Part shown: positions 25,801-33,975 of the stretch, one piece after another
How positions within the stretch are numbered: the stretch's first letter is position 1
Layout: every line of letters begins with the position of its first letter
Assembly: GCF_002001175.1 (NCBI RefSeq)
Contig: NZ_MUNT01000011.1
Coordinates: 186,001-250,000, forward strand
Length of the DNA stretch: 64,000 nucleotides
From: Rhodanobacter sp. C03
GTDB taxonomy: Bacteria; Pseudomonadota; Gammaproteobacteria; Xanthomonadales; Rhodanobacteraceae
Reading direction: 5' to 3'
Notes under the pieces: generated by a model
Database searches by the model: none
What the model saw: the letters and a program-made list of their open reading frames with translations, nothing else
Told to the model about the DNA's origin: nothing
Position numbers and translations under genes: made by a program

Positions 25801-25893
25801 CTTACGCTGTACATCCTGCCCAGCTGCTATTTCGCGATCGAGCGCTTTATCGAGAGGCGCCGCGGCCACGCGCCGTCGGCGAGGGATATCTGA
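22798..25893 (+). CDS. CzcA-family heavy-metal RND efflux pump
   Basis: A 1031-residue inner membrane RND permease of the heavy-metal efflux (HME) branch. It has the N-terminal helix with WTQLAIEAYPELSDVTAQV, two large periplasmic loops, and helix 4 with GAIDFGVIVDGTIVVMEAIL, whose acidic residues form the proton relay of CzcA/CusA-type pumps. GREFLPDLDEGSLWLQVQMP, the classic HME block after helix 7, is present, and the GVAVQNGIIMVSNINRVRKE segment lies near helix 10. Twelve helices in two halves are apparent. HME pumps export Zn, Co, Cd, Ni, Cu or Ag; I cannot decide the metal. It is translationally coupled to the adaptor. Confidence 0.9.
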   Translation: MINAIFHFCFQKRMLFIVVTILVACFGYYSWTQLAIEAYPELSDVTAQVTTQVPCLAAEEIEQEITTPLERGLAGTPGLVSIRSSSTFGLSLITLIFKDGAEDYWERQRIMERIGQVALPPGITPGLDPVSGPAGEIYRYTLESNSKNLMQLSELQNWVIVPALEQIPGVANVDIFGGFTKEFQLQLDPAQLLHYGVSVSQVSSAISANTANAGGGRITRGEQSYIVRGIGMVHTLKDLGDIVVTQTNGVPVFVRDLGKLQYGHQVREGILGKDNNPDTIEGIVDLLKYENPSRVLEGIHAKFAELNQQFAAQDVRIVPYIDRDDLVNATKEKVFHTVMEGVGLVCIVLILFLGSPRSALVAAVAIPMSLVTVFILMQFTRMPANLFSLGAIDFGVIVDGTIVVMEAILRRREEKPNEVLTEDDVMTVTKHVGRSIFFATLIIITAYLPLFAFEHAEGKLFRPMAFTVGYALLAALLCTVTLTPGLAYVALRKPRKLFHNKPLEKLQTAYRTSLGRLLHKLPVVYVTAGVALLGVVLLGATIGREFLPDLDEGSLWLQVQMPTGLSLDKASAMTAELRRAVREFPEVSYVVTQLGRNDSGTDPWTPSHVESAVGLKPYSSWANGESKEEFLRKFNTRMLQIPGISVGISQPIVDGENDMVGGAHSPLVLRIYGDDFKELRRIGGQIVDVLRDVRGTADASIFQEPPIPQLAIEADRDAAARYGINIADISNLIQTAIGGAPITQVYVGDRVYNVTARVSNDVANNIEAIGQLPLTAANGAQVPLKLVAHISLKTGESTISHEQNHRELTIRIDNRDRALSEYLADAQQQIDAKVHYDKQDYRLEWAGTFENQQRAQARLIVVLGMVLAIMAVLLFAEFGKLHQAFLVLAVVPLAAVGGLISLHLRGETLNIATAVGFIALFGVAVQNGIIMVSNINRVRKEGLTLAEAVLAGATERFRPVLMTATVASVGMLPAALATGIGTDVQRGLATVVVGGLPIATLLTLYILPSCYFAIERFIERRRGHAPSARDI

Positions 25894-25895
25894 CC

Positions 25896-27398
25896 ATGCA
25901 CGCTTTCCACAAAATCACCGCGAGGCGCGCTGGCAACACGCTGCTCGCTTTTGGCACTGGTCTGCTGCTCAGCGCATGCGCGGTCGGGCCGGATTACCAG
26001 CGCCCGGCGGCGCCTGCTGCGCATGACTACGCGCCGGCAGCGCTGCCGCAGACCACTGCTGCCGCACCCGGTCCTGGCGGCAACACACAGCAACTCGTGC
26101 AGGACATGGATATCCCGGGGCAGTGGTGGACGTTGTTCCATTCGGAGCCCCTGAATGCGCTGATCGACGATGCGCTGAAGCACAATGCCGACGCCGACGC
26201 GGCGCAGGCGGCGTTGCAGGCGGCGTGGGAAAACGTGCGTGCGCAGCGCGGCGCGTATTTCCCCAGCGTCGATGCCAGCGTCAATCCGACCCGGCAGAAG
26301 ACCGGCAGCGTGCTGTCCAGCAATGTCGCCTCGAACAGTACGCTGTACAACCTCACCACGGCGCAACTCAGCATTTCGTACTCGCCGGATCTGTGGGGCG
26401 GCAACCGCCGGCAGGTGGAGTCGCTGGTGGCGCAGGCGAACGCCCAGCGCTTCCAGCTGGAGGCGACCTATCTCACGCTGACCACCAACCTGGTCAACGC
26501 GGCGATCCAGGAAGCCTCGCTGCGTGCGCAGATCGATACCACTCGCAGCATCATCGCGGATCAGGAAAAGATCATGGCGACGCTGCAGCGCCAGCAGACG
26601 CTCGGCGATGCTCCCGAAGCTGCCGTTGCTGCACAGCAGGCCGCGCTGGAACAGAGCCGGGCCACGCTGCCGCCACTGGAAAAGCAGCTCGCCCAGCAAC
26701 GCGACCTGCTTGCCGCGCTTAGCGGGCGCGTGCCGAGCGACACCATCGATGCGCGCTTCACGCTGGATGCGTTGCAGTTGCCGGCCGAGTTGCCGTTGAG
26801 CCTGCCGGCGCGCCTGGTCGAGCAGCGTCCCGACGTGCGCATGGCCGACGAGCAGTTGCATGCGGCCAGCGCACAGGTCGGTATGGCGATCGCGAACCGG
26901 CTGCCGAACGTGCAGATCACCGCGAACATCGGCAGTGCGGCGGACAGCGCGAGTTCCTTGCTGAGCACCGGCACCGGCTTCTGGAATATCGGCGCTGCGA
27001 TCACTGCACCGCTGTTCGATGGCGGCACGCTGAAGCACAAGCAGCGCGCCGCCGAGGCCACTTACCGGCAGAGCGCCGCCCAATATCGCAGCACGGTGAT
27101 CGATGCGGTGCAGAACGTGGCCGACGTGCTGCACGCGGTGCAGTCCGATGCCGCGGCGCTGGCCGCGGCCGAATTGGCTGATCGGGCTGCCGCACGCAGC
27201 CTGGCAATCGCGCAACAACAACTCGCGCTGGGCGACCTCAGCGAGGTCGCCATGCTCAATAGCGAACAGACCTGGCGGCAGGCCGAGATCACCCTCGTGC
27301 AGGCGCGTGCGAATCGTTATGCCGATACGGTAGCGCTGTTCCAGGCGCTCGGTGGCGGCTGGTGGAACCGACATGACGTGGCGTTTTCGTCACCGTGA
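25896..27398 (+). CDS. outer membrane efflux channel lipoprotein, NodT/OprM-like
   Basis: A 500-residue TolC-superfamily outer membrane factor with a signal peptide and lipobox LLSAC (Cys28), followed by the NodT opening AVGPDYQRPAAP. The family hallmarks SISYSPDLWGGNRRQVESLV in the first half and APLFDGGTLKHKQRAAEATY in the second half mark the two structural repeats of the channel. Long heptad-like helices (for example LPPLEKQLAQQRDLLAALSG) form the periplasmic barrel. The ATG at 25896 begins three bases after the pump stop. It completes the tripartite efflux system with the two genes before it. Separate outer membrane genes in HME systems are usually CzcC-like; here a NodT-type lipoprotein is used. 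Confidence 0.88.
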   Translation: MHAFHKITARRAGNTLLAFGTGLLLSACAVGPDYQRPAAPAAHDYAPAALPQTTAAAPGPGGNTQQLVQDMDIPGQWWTLFHSEPLNALIDDALKHNADADAAQAALQAAWENVRAQRGAYFPSVDASVNPTRQKTGSVLSSNVASNSTLYNLTTAQLSISYSPDLWGGNRRQVESLVAQANAQRFQLEATYLTLTTNLVNAAIQEASLRAQIDTTRSIIADQEKIMATLQRQQTLGDAPEAAVAAQQAALEQSRATLPPLEKQLAQQRDLLAALSGRVPSDTIDARFTLDALQLPAELPLSLPARLVEQRPDVRMADEQLHAASAQVGMAIANRLPNVQITANIGSAADSASSLLSTGTGFWNIGAAITAPLFDGGTLKHKQRAAEATYRQSAAQYRSTVIDAVQNVADVLHAVQSDAAALAAAELADRAAARSLAIAQQQLALGDLSEVAMLNSEQTWRQAEITLVQARANRYADTVALFQALGGGWWNRHDVAFSSP

Positions 27399-27772
27399 GT
27401 CGCGATACTGCTCATGCTTGTGAAAGTCGATTTGCGTTTCCGGCTTGCCTGTTGAAGTGCGAGGCTTTCCATTGCCGGCGCCGGCGGCGCCACTTTAGTT
27501 CTTGCGTGGCCTGTCTAACCGAAGGATATATATCAGTCGACAACGTGCGCCACTTTGGCGGCATCCACATTCGAAACGAGCGCCACCGGCAAGCCAATCC
27601 CGACCTCACTTATGACCATACGGCATAGCACTCACCGGCAAGTGCGGCCCTGATTGCATTGAAACTTGAAATCGAACAAGCTTTGCACGCGATATGAGCA
27701 GCTTGCTCTACCGCAGGGGAACGCCGTCGATTCGCTCTAAAATCGCTGTTGTCTTCGCGAGAACATATTCTC
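27399..27772. other. intergenic region and candidate promoter of the carrier-protein operon
   Basis: The 374 bases contain no convincing gene. A GC-rich palindromic stretch (GCCGGCGCCGGCGGCGCC, about 27474-27491) followed by CTTTAGTTCTT may be a weak terminator for the efflux operon. A candidate -10 TAAAAT (27737-27742) lies about 30 bases before the ATG of the dehydrogenase gene, without a good -35, hinting at an activator-dependent promoter. The composition is clearly more AT-rich than that of the flanking genes. Confidence 0.4.
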
Positions 27773-28960
27773 ATGACTACGCGCTCAGCCATCAAGACAA
27801 GCACGCTGCTGGCCCAGACGGCGGCCATTGCAAGCGATGTCGCCGCCAGGCACGCGGCCGATGTCGATTCGAAAAGCCGCTTTCCGCAAGAAACCTTTGA
27901 CGCACTCAGACAAGCCAGATTGCTGTCGGCAGCCGTGCCTGCGGCATATGGCGGCGTCGGCGCAGGCATGCTTGAACTCGGCGCGCAGTGCGCTGCATTG
28001 GCCCAGGGCTGTGGTTCGTCGGGGATGGTGCTGGCGATGCACCATATCCAGGTGGCCTGCATGGCCCGCCATGGACGAGACTCGGCGTTCTTCGAGCGTT
28101 ACCTGCGCGAAAACCTCGTCGAGCGCCAGGAACTGGTGGCTTCGATCACGTCCGAAAACGGCACCTTCGGTGATACCCGTTCGAGTGTATGTGCCATCGC
28201 GATCGACAAAGATCGCATGTCGCTCGAAAAGGACGCCACCACGGTTTCCTATGGTGCACACGCAGACGCGCAACTCGTGACCTGTCGCCGCACCGCCGAT
28301 GCGGCGGCCAGCGATCAGGTTCTCGTCCTGTTCGAAAAGGGCAGCTACACGCTCGCACAAACCGGCACCTGGGACACGCTCGGCATGCGCGGCACCTGCA
28401 GTCCGGGAGCGAAATTCGCCGGCAACGGGGCTGCCGGACAGATCCTTCCAGGGTCGTTCGCCGATTCCTCCGCGCAGACAATGGTGCCGTACTCGCACAT
28501 CCTGTGGTCGGCGCTATGGTCGGGCATTGCGGCGGATGCCATCGGTCGGGCTGCTGCCTTCGTGCGCGCTGGCGCACGCAAGAATCCGGGCAGCGTGCCG
28601 CCCAACGCCATCCGGCTTGCGCGCGCGCACGTCGAGCTGCAGGCGATGCGCAACAATTGGGAGGCGTGCGCGATCGAGTTCGACGAAATGACGGCGAGCG
28701 ATGATCAGGCGGCGCGCGAGACCCTCGGCACGATGGGTTGGGCGCTGAAGATGAATCAGCTCAAGATGGCTTGCTCCGAAGTGGCGCCGCGGCTGTGCCA
28801 CGAGGCGCTGCAGATCATCGGCATCATGGGTTACAAGAACGATTCGCCGTTCAGCGTGGGACGCCACTACCGCGACGTGCTGTCGGCGGCATTGATGGTT
28901 TCCAATGAACGTATCGCGGCGAAGAGCGCGTCGATGCTTCTCGTTTTCAAGGACGACTGA
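27773..28960 (+). CDS. acyl-CoA dehydrogenase-like flavoenzyme of the amino acid carrier-protein operon
   Basis: A 395-residue protein with the acyl-CoA dehydrogenase (ACAD) plan. An N-terminal helical domain (FDALRQARLLSAAVPAAYGG) is followed by a middle beta domain with VASITSENGTFGD in place of the usual FAD-binding block. The C-terminal helical domain carries CHEALQIIGIMGYKNDSPFS and VGRHYRDVLSAALMV, which match the FAD- and dimer-contacting region. The catalytic glutamate cannot be placed reliably. Some ACAD homologues (as in prolyl-carrier protein to pyrrolyl-carrier protein oxidation) act on aminoacyl groups bound to carrier proteins, which fits the next genes. The ATG at 27773 is preferred over a TTG at 27749. 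The gene is two bases from the ligase gene. Confidence 0.82.
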   Translation: MTTRSAIKTSTLLAQTAAIASDVAARHAADVDSKSRFPQETFDALRQARLLSAAVPAAYGGVGAGMLELGAQCAALAQGCGSSGMVLAMHHIQVACMARHGRDSAFFERYLRENLVERQELVASITSENGTFGDTRSSVCAIAIDKDRMSLEKDATTVSYGAHADAQLVTCRRTADAAASDQVLVLFEKGSYTLAQTGTWDTLGMRGTCSPGAKFAGNGAAGQILPGSFADSSAQTMVPYSHILWSALWSGIAADAIGRAAAFVRAGARKNPGSVPPNAIRLARAHVELQAMRNNWEACAIEFDEMTASDDQAARETLGTMGWALKMNQLKMACSEVAPRLCHEALQIIGIMGYKNDSPFSVGRHYRDVLSAALMVSNERIAAKSASMLLVFKDD

Positions 28961-28962
28961 CC

Positions 28963-29877
28963 ATGACGGCAACTGCTTACGATCCGATCGCGTTCCACGA
29001 AGGGCTGGTCAAGCACGGCCTGATCGTCCCCGCCGGTGTCGACGGAATATTCGGGCGTGGCCACGTATTCGAGGACGTGCTCGATCGTTTCGACAAGCTG
29101 ATTCTCGACATCGCTGCAAAAGACGGCGCACAGGTGCTGCTGTTTCCGCCGACGATCGACCGAACGATCATCGAAAAGACCCACTACATGGACAGCTTTC
29201 CGCACCTTGTCGGCGCGGTCTACAGCTTCTTCGGCAAGGAACTGGCGGCGCGCCAGTTGAGCGAGCACATCCACGCGGGAGACGCCTGGGGTGAGCATCT
29301 TGCGATGACGCACGTCTGTCTCAACCCGGCCGCGTGCTATCCGGTCTATCCGACCTTGACCGGCAAGGTGCCGGCGGATGGTCGGCTGGTGACCTTGTTC
29401 GCCTGGGTGTTCCGCCACGAACCGTCGATCGAGCCGACTCGGATGCAGGCATTCCGCATACGCGAGTACGTCCGCTGCGGGACGCCGGAACAGGTCGTGG
29501 AGTGGCGCAACATGTGGCTGCAGCGTGGTATCGAATTGTTGCAGTCGCTCGGCCTGCCGGCGCGCGCGGACGTCGCTTCCGACCCGTTTTTCGGCAAGGG
29601 CGGCAAGATGCTCGCGAGCAACCAGGTCGAGCAGCAATTGAAGTTCGAGGTGCTGGTGCCGGTGATCTCCGAGGAAAATCCCACCGCGACCTGTTCATTC
29701 AACTATCACCAGGACAAGTTCGGCGAAGCGTTCGACATCAAGACACCCGATGGCGAGACGGCACATACCGCCTGTCTTGGCTTCGGCCTGGAGCGTGTGA
29801 CGATGGCGCTGTTCCAGGCGCATGGCTTCGATCCGGCGGCGTGGCCGGTCGCTGTCCGCCAGAAATTGTGGCCGTGA
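28963..29877 (+). CDS. amino acid:[carrier protein] ligase (seryl-tRNA synthetase-like)
   Basis: A 304-residue homologue of the class II aaRS-like ligases that adenylate an amino acid and transfer it to a phosphopantetheinyl carrier protein instead of tRNA. It lacks the tRNA-binding arm of SerRS, as that family does. Motif 2 is seen as AFRIREYVRCGTPEQVVEWR and motif 3 as ACLGFGLERVTMALF. Cys125, Glu168 and Cys271 reproduce the spacing of the catalytic zinc ligands known in the Bradyrhizobium enzymes. Known members use glycine or alanine; the substrate here is not certain. The carrier protein, its activating enzyme and DUF1839 lie directly downstream, the arrangement known for such ligases. 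Confidence 0.88.
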   Translation: MTATAYDPIAFHEGLVKHGLIVPAGVDGIFGRGHVFEDVLDRFDKLILDIAAKDGAQVLLFPPTIDRTIIEKTHYMDSFPHLVGAVYSFFGKELAARQLSEHIHAGDAWGEHLAMTHVCLNPAACYPVYPTLTGKVPADGRLVTLFAWVFRHEPSIEPTRMQAFRIREYVRCGTPEQVVEWRNMWLQRGIELLQSLGLPARADVASDPFFGKGGKMLASNQVEQQLKFEVLVPVISEENPTATCSFNYHQDKFGEAFDIKTPDGETAHTACLGFGLERVTMALFQAHGFDPAAWPVAVRQKLWP

Positions 29878-29878
29878 C

Positions 29879-30868
29879 ATGCGTGCCAAGGCGCTTACCC
29901 TCGATCCGTTGACGTATCAGCGGCACGCCTTGCATGCCGAAGAGCGGCAGTGGGTCGAGAAAAACTGCTATTTCGACGTCTGGATCGAGTTGATCCATGC
30001 GCTCGGCTGCGATCCATGCGCCGTGATCCCGGTCGTCGCCGCCCTCGACTTCGAAGGCGACCAGTGGACATTCTACAAGCCACCGCTGGACGAGCTGCGT
30101 GATCTCTACGGCATCGAAGTCAATGAGATGACGGCGTGGCGGCCGATGCTCGAGCATGCGACCGAGCATCTCGGTGCCGGCAAGATGATTTCCGTCGAGG
30201 CAGATGCCTGGTGGCTGCCGGACGTGACCGGTACCGACTATCGCCGCAATCATGTGAAGTCGACGATTGTCCTGGTCGATGTCGATCCTGACGCGCGTCG
30301 GCTCGGCTATTTCCACAATGCGTCTTATTACTCGCTCGACGGCGAAGACTTCGACCGCACCTTCCAGTTGACCGACGTTGACCCCGCCTTCCTGCCGTTT
30401 TTTGCCGAACTCGTGCGCGTCGATCGCCTCGTCCGGCGTGCACCGGGCGAGCTGGCGAAGATGTCGCGAGCGCTGCTCAAGCGGCATCTCGCCCGTCGGC
30501 CGCGAGACAACCCGATCGAGCGTTTCGCTGCGCGGTTCCAGCGCGAACTGCCGGAATTGCAGGAGCGTGGACTGGAGCACTATCACGCCTGGGCGTTCGC
30601 GACGCTGCGCCAACTGGGCTCGGCCGCCGAGTTGATGTCATTGCACCTGCGCTGGCAGGCTGCGCGAGGTACGGGGATCCCTGACGATGCCGGTGCGCTG
30701 ACGCCGGCAGTGACAGCGTATGAGACGATCTCGGGCGGTGCGAAGGCGTTCATCCTGAAAGCAGCGCGCGCGGTCAACACACGGCGTCCCTTTGAGACAA
30801 CGGCGATCTTCGACGATTGGGCCCGAGCATGGGAACAGGCGACGACGACATTGGATGGCATCGATTAG
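29879..30868 (+). CDS. DUF1839 family protein, possible aminoacyl transferase
   Basis: A 329-residue protein of the DUF1839 family, often encoded beside amino acid:carrier protein ligases; no biochemical function is established. The sequence shows a papain-like pattern: KNCYFDVWIELIHALG (Cys30 at the start of a helix), DAWWLPDVTGTDYRRNHVKS (His125), then a strand with Asp and YFHNASYY (Asn147). This resembles the BtrH-type acyltransferases that move aminoacyl groups from carrier proteins to sugars through a Cys intermediate. I therefore infer a transferase from carrier protein to an amine or hydroxyl acceptor. The start is the ATG at 29879, one base after the ligase stop. The C-terminal third is helical and unassigned. 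Confidence 0.8.
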   Translation: MRAKALTLDPLTYQRHALHAEERQWVEKNCYFDVWIELIHALGCDPCAVIPVVAALDFEGDQWTFYKPPLDELRDLYGIEVNEMTAWRPMLEHATEHLGAGKMISVEADAWWLPDVTGTDYRRNHVKSTIVLVDVDPDARRLGYFHNASYYSLDGEDFDRTFQLTDVDPAFLPFFAELVRVDRLVRRAPGELAKMSRALLKRHLARRPRDNPIERFAARFQRELPELQERGLEHYHAWAFATLRQLGSAAELMSLHLRWQAARGTGIPDDAGALTPAVTAYETISGGAKAFILKAARAVNTRRPFETTAIFDDWARAWEQATTTLDGID

Positions 30869-30869
30869 C

Positions 30870-31253
30870 ATGGGCGAATCATCAAACATTAGGGTCGGCA
30901 TCGACCTGGTCAGGATCAGCGCGATCGCCGAATCATTGGCCAGTTTCGGCGATCGCTTCCTGCATCGTGTGTTCACGGAAGCCGAGGTTACTTATTGCAT
31001 GAGTGCACCGATGCTTGTTTCATCTCGACTGGCCGTGCGCTTTGCCGCGAAGGAGGCGACGCGCAAGGCGTTGCGCCTGGACGGCGTCGGTTGGCGCGAT
31101 ATCGAAGTGGTTCGCCAACCGGACGGTGCCTGCGACATCGAGTTGCACGGCGCGACCATGGCCAAGTGTGGTGCCGGCCGTTTGGCACTTTCCATGAGCC
31201 ATGAAGGCGATCACGCAACCGCCGTGGTCATTGCAGACAGGAACCGTCAATGA
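30870..31253 (+). CDS. AcpS-type 4'-phosphopantetheinyl transferase
   Basis: A 127-residue enzyme of the holo-ACP synthase family, which moves phosphopantetheine from CoA to a serine of a carrier protein. The N-terminal VGIDLVRISAIAESL block carries the metal-binding Asp, and RFAAKEATRKALRLDGVGW carries the second acidic residue and the conserved lysine. HRVFTEAEVTYC is the usual segment between them. Likely start is the ATG at 30870, with GGATGG upstream; an in-frame ATG at 30855 is the alternative. The stop overlaps the carrier protein start by four bases, so this transferase is very probably dedicated to that carrier. Confidence 0.87.
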   Translation: MGESSNIRVGIDLVRISAIAESLASFGDRFLHRVFTEAEVTYCMSAPMLVSSRLAVRFAAKEATRKALRLDGVGWRDIEVVRQPDGACDIELHGATMAKCGAGRLALSMSHEGDHATAVVIADRNRQ

Positions 31254-31501
31254 GTGAAAACGCCGCAAAGATCCGAACCGTTCTCAAAGAGCACGCGCGC
31301 CTGAACCGCGACGCGGACACGCTCAGCGACGACTCCGACCTCTATCAGGCGGGCATGACCTCGCATGCCAGTGTCAACGTCATGCTCGCGCTTGAGGGCG
31401 AGTTTGACATTGAGTTTCCCGATCACATGCTCAAGCGCAGCGTGTTCGAAAGCGTCGGTGCGATCGTTTCGGCGATCGATGAATTGACCGAGGGAAGATA
31501 A
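31250..31501 (+). CDS. carrier protein of the amino acid ligase pathway
   Basis: An 83-residue acyl-carrier-type protein. Instead of the usual G-x-D-S-L motif it has DLYQAGMTSHASVNVMLALE, the form seen in the partners of amino acid:carrier protein ligases. Ser38 is the likely attachment site for phosphopantetheine. The following EGEFDIEFPDHMLKRSVFES is the normal helix II-III region of carrier proteins. It overlaps the AcpS stop (ATGA), and its own stop overlaps the ATG of the next gene, so it is fully embedded in the operon. It should carry the activated aminoacyl group through oxidation and transfer. Confidence 0.9.
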   Translation: MSENAAKIRTVLKEHARLNRDADTLSDDSDLYQAGMTSHASVNVMLALEGEFDIEFPDHMLKRSVFESVGAIVSAIDELTEGR

Positions 31502-33975
31502 TGACACGCGTGCGCAGTGTTGGGGGAACACGGCGCTACCTGATCGACAGCGGCTGGGAATTCGCGGCCGCCGAACCGGGTTCGACTCCCGAGCAGCTCG
31601 ACCTGCTGGACTGGAAACCTGCGACCGCACCCAATACCGCGGCTGGCGCGCTGCGGGACATCAAGGCATGGGATTGGGATGTCGCCTGCGATTTCGATGC
31701 GAAGGACTGGTGGTGGCGCATCCGCCTGAGCGATGCGCATGGGCCGGCCGGTCCCGCCGTGCTCGGCTTCGATGGGCTGGCGACGCTGGCCGATGTCTGG
31801 CTCGATGGCGTGCATCTGCTTCGCAGCGACAACATGTTCATCGCGCACGAAGTGCCAGTCGTCTTGAGTGGGACGCATGAATTGCTGATCCGCTGTGCCG
31901 CGCTGGCGCCGGAACTGGCGAAGAAGCGTCCGCGGCCACGCTGGCGCGTACCAATGCTGGCGCATGCGCAGTTGCGCTGGTTTCGCACCACCTTGCTTGG
32001 CCGCACGCCAGGGTGGTCGCCGCCGTGCCCTGCCGTGGGACCGTGGCGGCCGGTCTGGATCGAGCAACGCATGCTCATGCTCGGCGAAGTCACGTTGCAC
32101 AGCCGGATCGAAGATGGCGCCGGCATCGTCGATGCGACCGCCGAACTCGGGGCCGACGTCACCGATGCGGTGTTGATCGTCGAGCGCGATGGCCAGCGCG
32201 CAAGCGGAAAACTGCTGCTGCGCGAACGTCGCTGGTGCGGCAACGCGACGGTCAATGCGCCCCAGCTGTGGTGGCCGCATACGCACGGCGAATCCGTATG
32301 CTACCGCGTTTCGATCGAAGTACACCGTGCCGGTGACAGCGTCACGATCGAGCTTGGTTCCACCGGCTTCAGGACCATCGAGATCCAGCGGGATAACGGT
32401 GACTTCGCGCTGCGCGTCAACGGTGTCGATGTATTCTGTCGCGGCGCGTGCTGGACACCGCTCGATGTCGTCACGCTCACCGCCACGCCGGATGCCTACC
32501 GCCATGCGATCGCACAAGTCTGTGCGGCCGGCATGAACATGCTGCGTATCAGCGGTACGATGGTCTACGAGGACGATGCATTCCACGATGCGTTGGATGA
32601 ATACGGCATCCTGCTCTGGCAGGACCTGATGTTCGCGAACATGGACTATCCCGAGGACGAATCCTTCGTCGCGGGCGTGCTCGGTGAGGTCGACCAGCAG
32701 CTCGCGCGTCTGCAGGCGCGCCCGTGCCTCGCGCTGGTCTGCGGCAACAGCGAAGGCGAGCAACAGGCGGCGATGAGCGGTGCGGCGCGTGAGTTGTGGT
32801 CGCCACCTCTGTTTCACGAGACGATCGCGGCGCGCGCCCACGCACTGGGTATCGCGTATACGCCGTCGAGCGCGCATGGAGGCGCATTTCCACATGCAGC
32901 CAATGCGGGGACATCATCGTATTACGGCGTGGGCGCCTACCTGCGCCCGCTGGACGATGCCCGACGCAGCGAGCTCGTGTTCGCCTCGGAGTGTCTGGCC
33001 TTCGCGAATATCCCGATCGACAGCGGCCTTCCTGGCAACCTCGCGCTACGCGTCCATCACCCGGCGTGGAAGACGCGCGTACCACGCGACCTCGGTGCTG
33101 GCTGGGACTTCGACGATGTACGCGATCACTACGTCGAGCGGCTCTACGGTATCGACCCCACATCGCTGCGCGTATCCGACCACGAACGCTACCTGGCGTT
33201 GGGACGGATGGCCACCGGTGAAGTCATGGCGCAGGCGTTTCTGGAATGGCGGCGCACACGCTCGCCGACACGTGGTGCATTGGTCTGGTTTCTGCGCGAT
33301 CTCTGGCCGGGCGCGGGTTGGGGCGTAATCGACGCGCATGGCACGCCCAAGCCGTGCTTCCATGCGCTGCGTCGCGCGCTTGCGCCGACGGCAATCGCGT
33401 TCAGCGATGAAGGAGTCAACGGTCTTGCCGTCCATGTTTTCAATGATGGTTCCGCAGCACTTGACGCACATGTAGAGATCACCTTGTACCGGGCCGGCGA
33501 AATTCGCGTCGGCAACGGCGCCTCCGATGTTCACGTGCCAGCCCATAGTGCAACCGAGATAGCGACATCGACGCTGTTCGAAGGCTTGCTTGATCTATCC
33601 TTCGCGTACCGGTTCGGGCCGCCCATGGCCGATGTCGTGCACGCCGTTCTGTACTCGGACGCTGGCTTGATTGCAGATGCATTCTGGTTCCCGACGGGAC
33701 ATTCCTCGACTCGCGTAGCGGATGTTGGCCTTGCTGCATCAATGAAGTCGGGTGCGAGTACGCATGAACGTATCGTCCAGGTCAGCGCGCGCTGCTTCGC
33801 GCAGTCAGTGACGGTCGAAGTCCCCGGTTTTGTTGCGGACGACAATGGCTTTCATCTCGCGCCTGGACAATCACGCACCATTGTTTTGCGCGAGCATTCC
33901 ATGACGCGAACCCCGACGCGCGGTGCAGTGAGCGCACTCAACGCGGAAGCGGCGGTGCGTTTCGACATGCAATGA
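31501..33975 (+). CDS. GH2 beta-mannosidase-like glycoside hydrolase
   Basis: An 824-residue protein with the GH2 plan. The N-terminal jelly-roll sugar-binding domain has WWWRIRLSDAH and LGFDGLATLADVWLDG; immunoglobulin-like domains and a TIM barrel (about 310-610) follow, then C-terminal beta domains. In the barrel, VCGNSEGEQ gives the acid/base Glu418 in a GNSE variant of the usual GNNE, and FASECLAF supplies the candidate nucleophile Glu497. ACWTPLDV and GMNMLRISG are further beta-mannosidase-like blocks. No signal peptide is evident, unlike secreted polysaccharide-degrading enzymes, so it may act in the cytoplasm. One-base overlap with the carrier gene ties it to the pathway; it may trim a mannoside or act as a transglycosidase. 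Confidence 0.82.
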   Translation: MTRVRSVGGTRRYLIDSGWEFAAAEPGSTPEQLDLLDWKPATAPNTAAGALRDIKAWDWDVACDFDAKDWWWRIRLSDAHGPAGPAVLGFDGLATLADVWLDGVHLLRSDNMFIAHEVPVVLSGTHELLIRCAALAPELAKKRPRPRWRVPMLAHAQLRWFRTTLLGRTPGWSPPCPAVGPWRPVWIEQRMLMLGEVTLHSRIEDGAGIVDATAELGADVTDAVLIVERDGQRASGKLLLRERRWCGNATVNAPQLWWPHTHGESVCYRVSIEVHRAGDSVTIELGSTGFRTIEIQRDNGDFALRVNGVDVFCRGACWTPLDVVTLTATPDAYRHAIAQVCAAGMNMLRISGTMVYEDDAFHDALDEYGILLWQDLMFANMDYPEDESFVAGVLGEVDQQLARLQARPCLALVCGNSEGEQQAAMSGAARELWSPPLFHETIAARAHALGIAYTPSSAHGGAFPHAANAGTSSYYGVGAYLRPLDDARRSELVFASECLAFANIPIDSGLPGNLALRVHHPAWKTRVPRDLGAGWDFDDVRDHYVERLYGIDPTSLRVSDHERYLALGRMATGEVMAQAFLEWRRTRSPTRGALVWFLRDLWPGAGWGVIDAHGTPKPCFHALRRALAPTAIAFSDEGVNGLAVHVFNDGSAALDAHVEITLYRAGEIRVGNGASDVHVPAHSATEIATSTLFEGLLDLSFAYRFGPPMADVVHAVLYSDAGLIADAFWFPTGHSSTRVADVGLAASMKSGASTHERIVQVSARCFAQSVTVEVPGFVADDNGFHLAPGQSRTIVLREHSMTRTPTRGAVSALNAEAAVRFDMQ

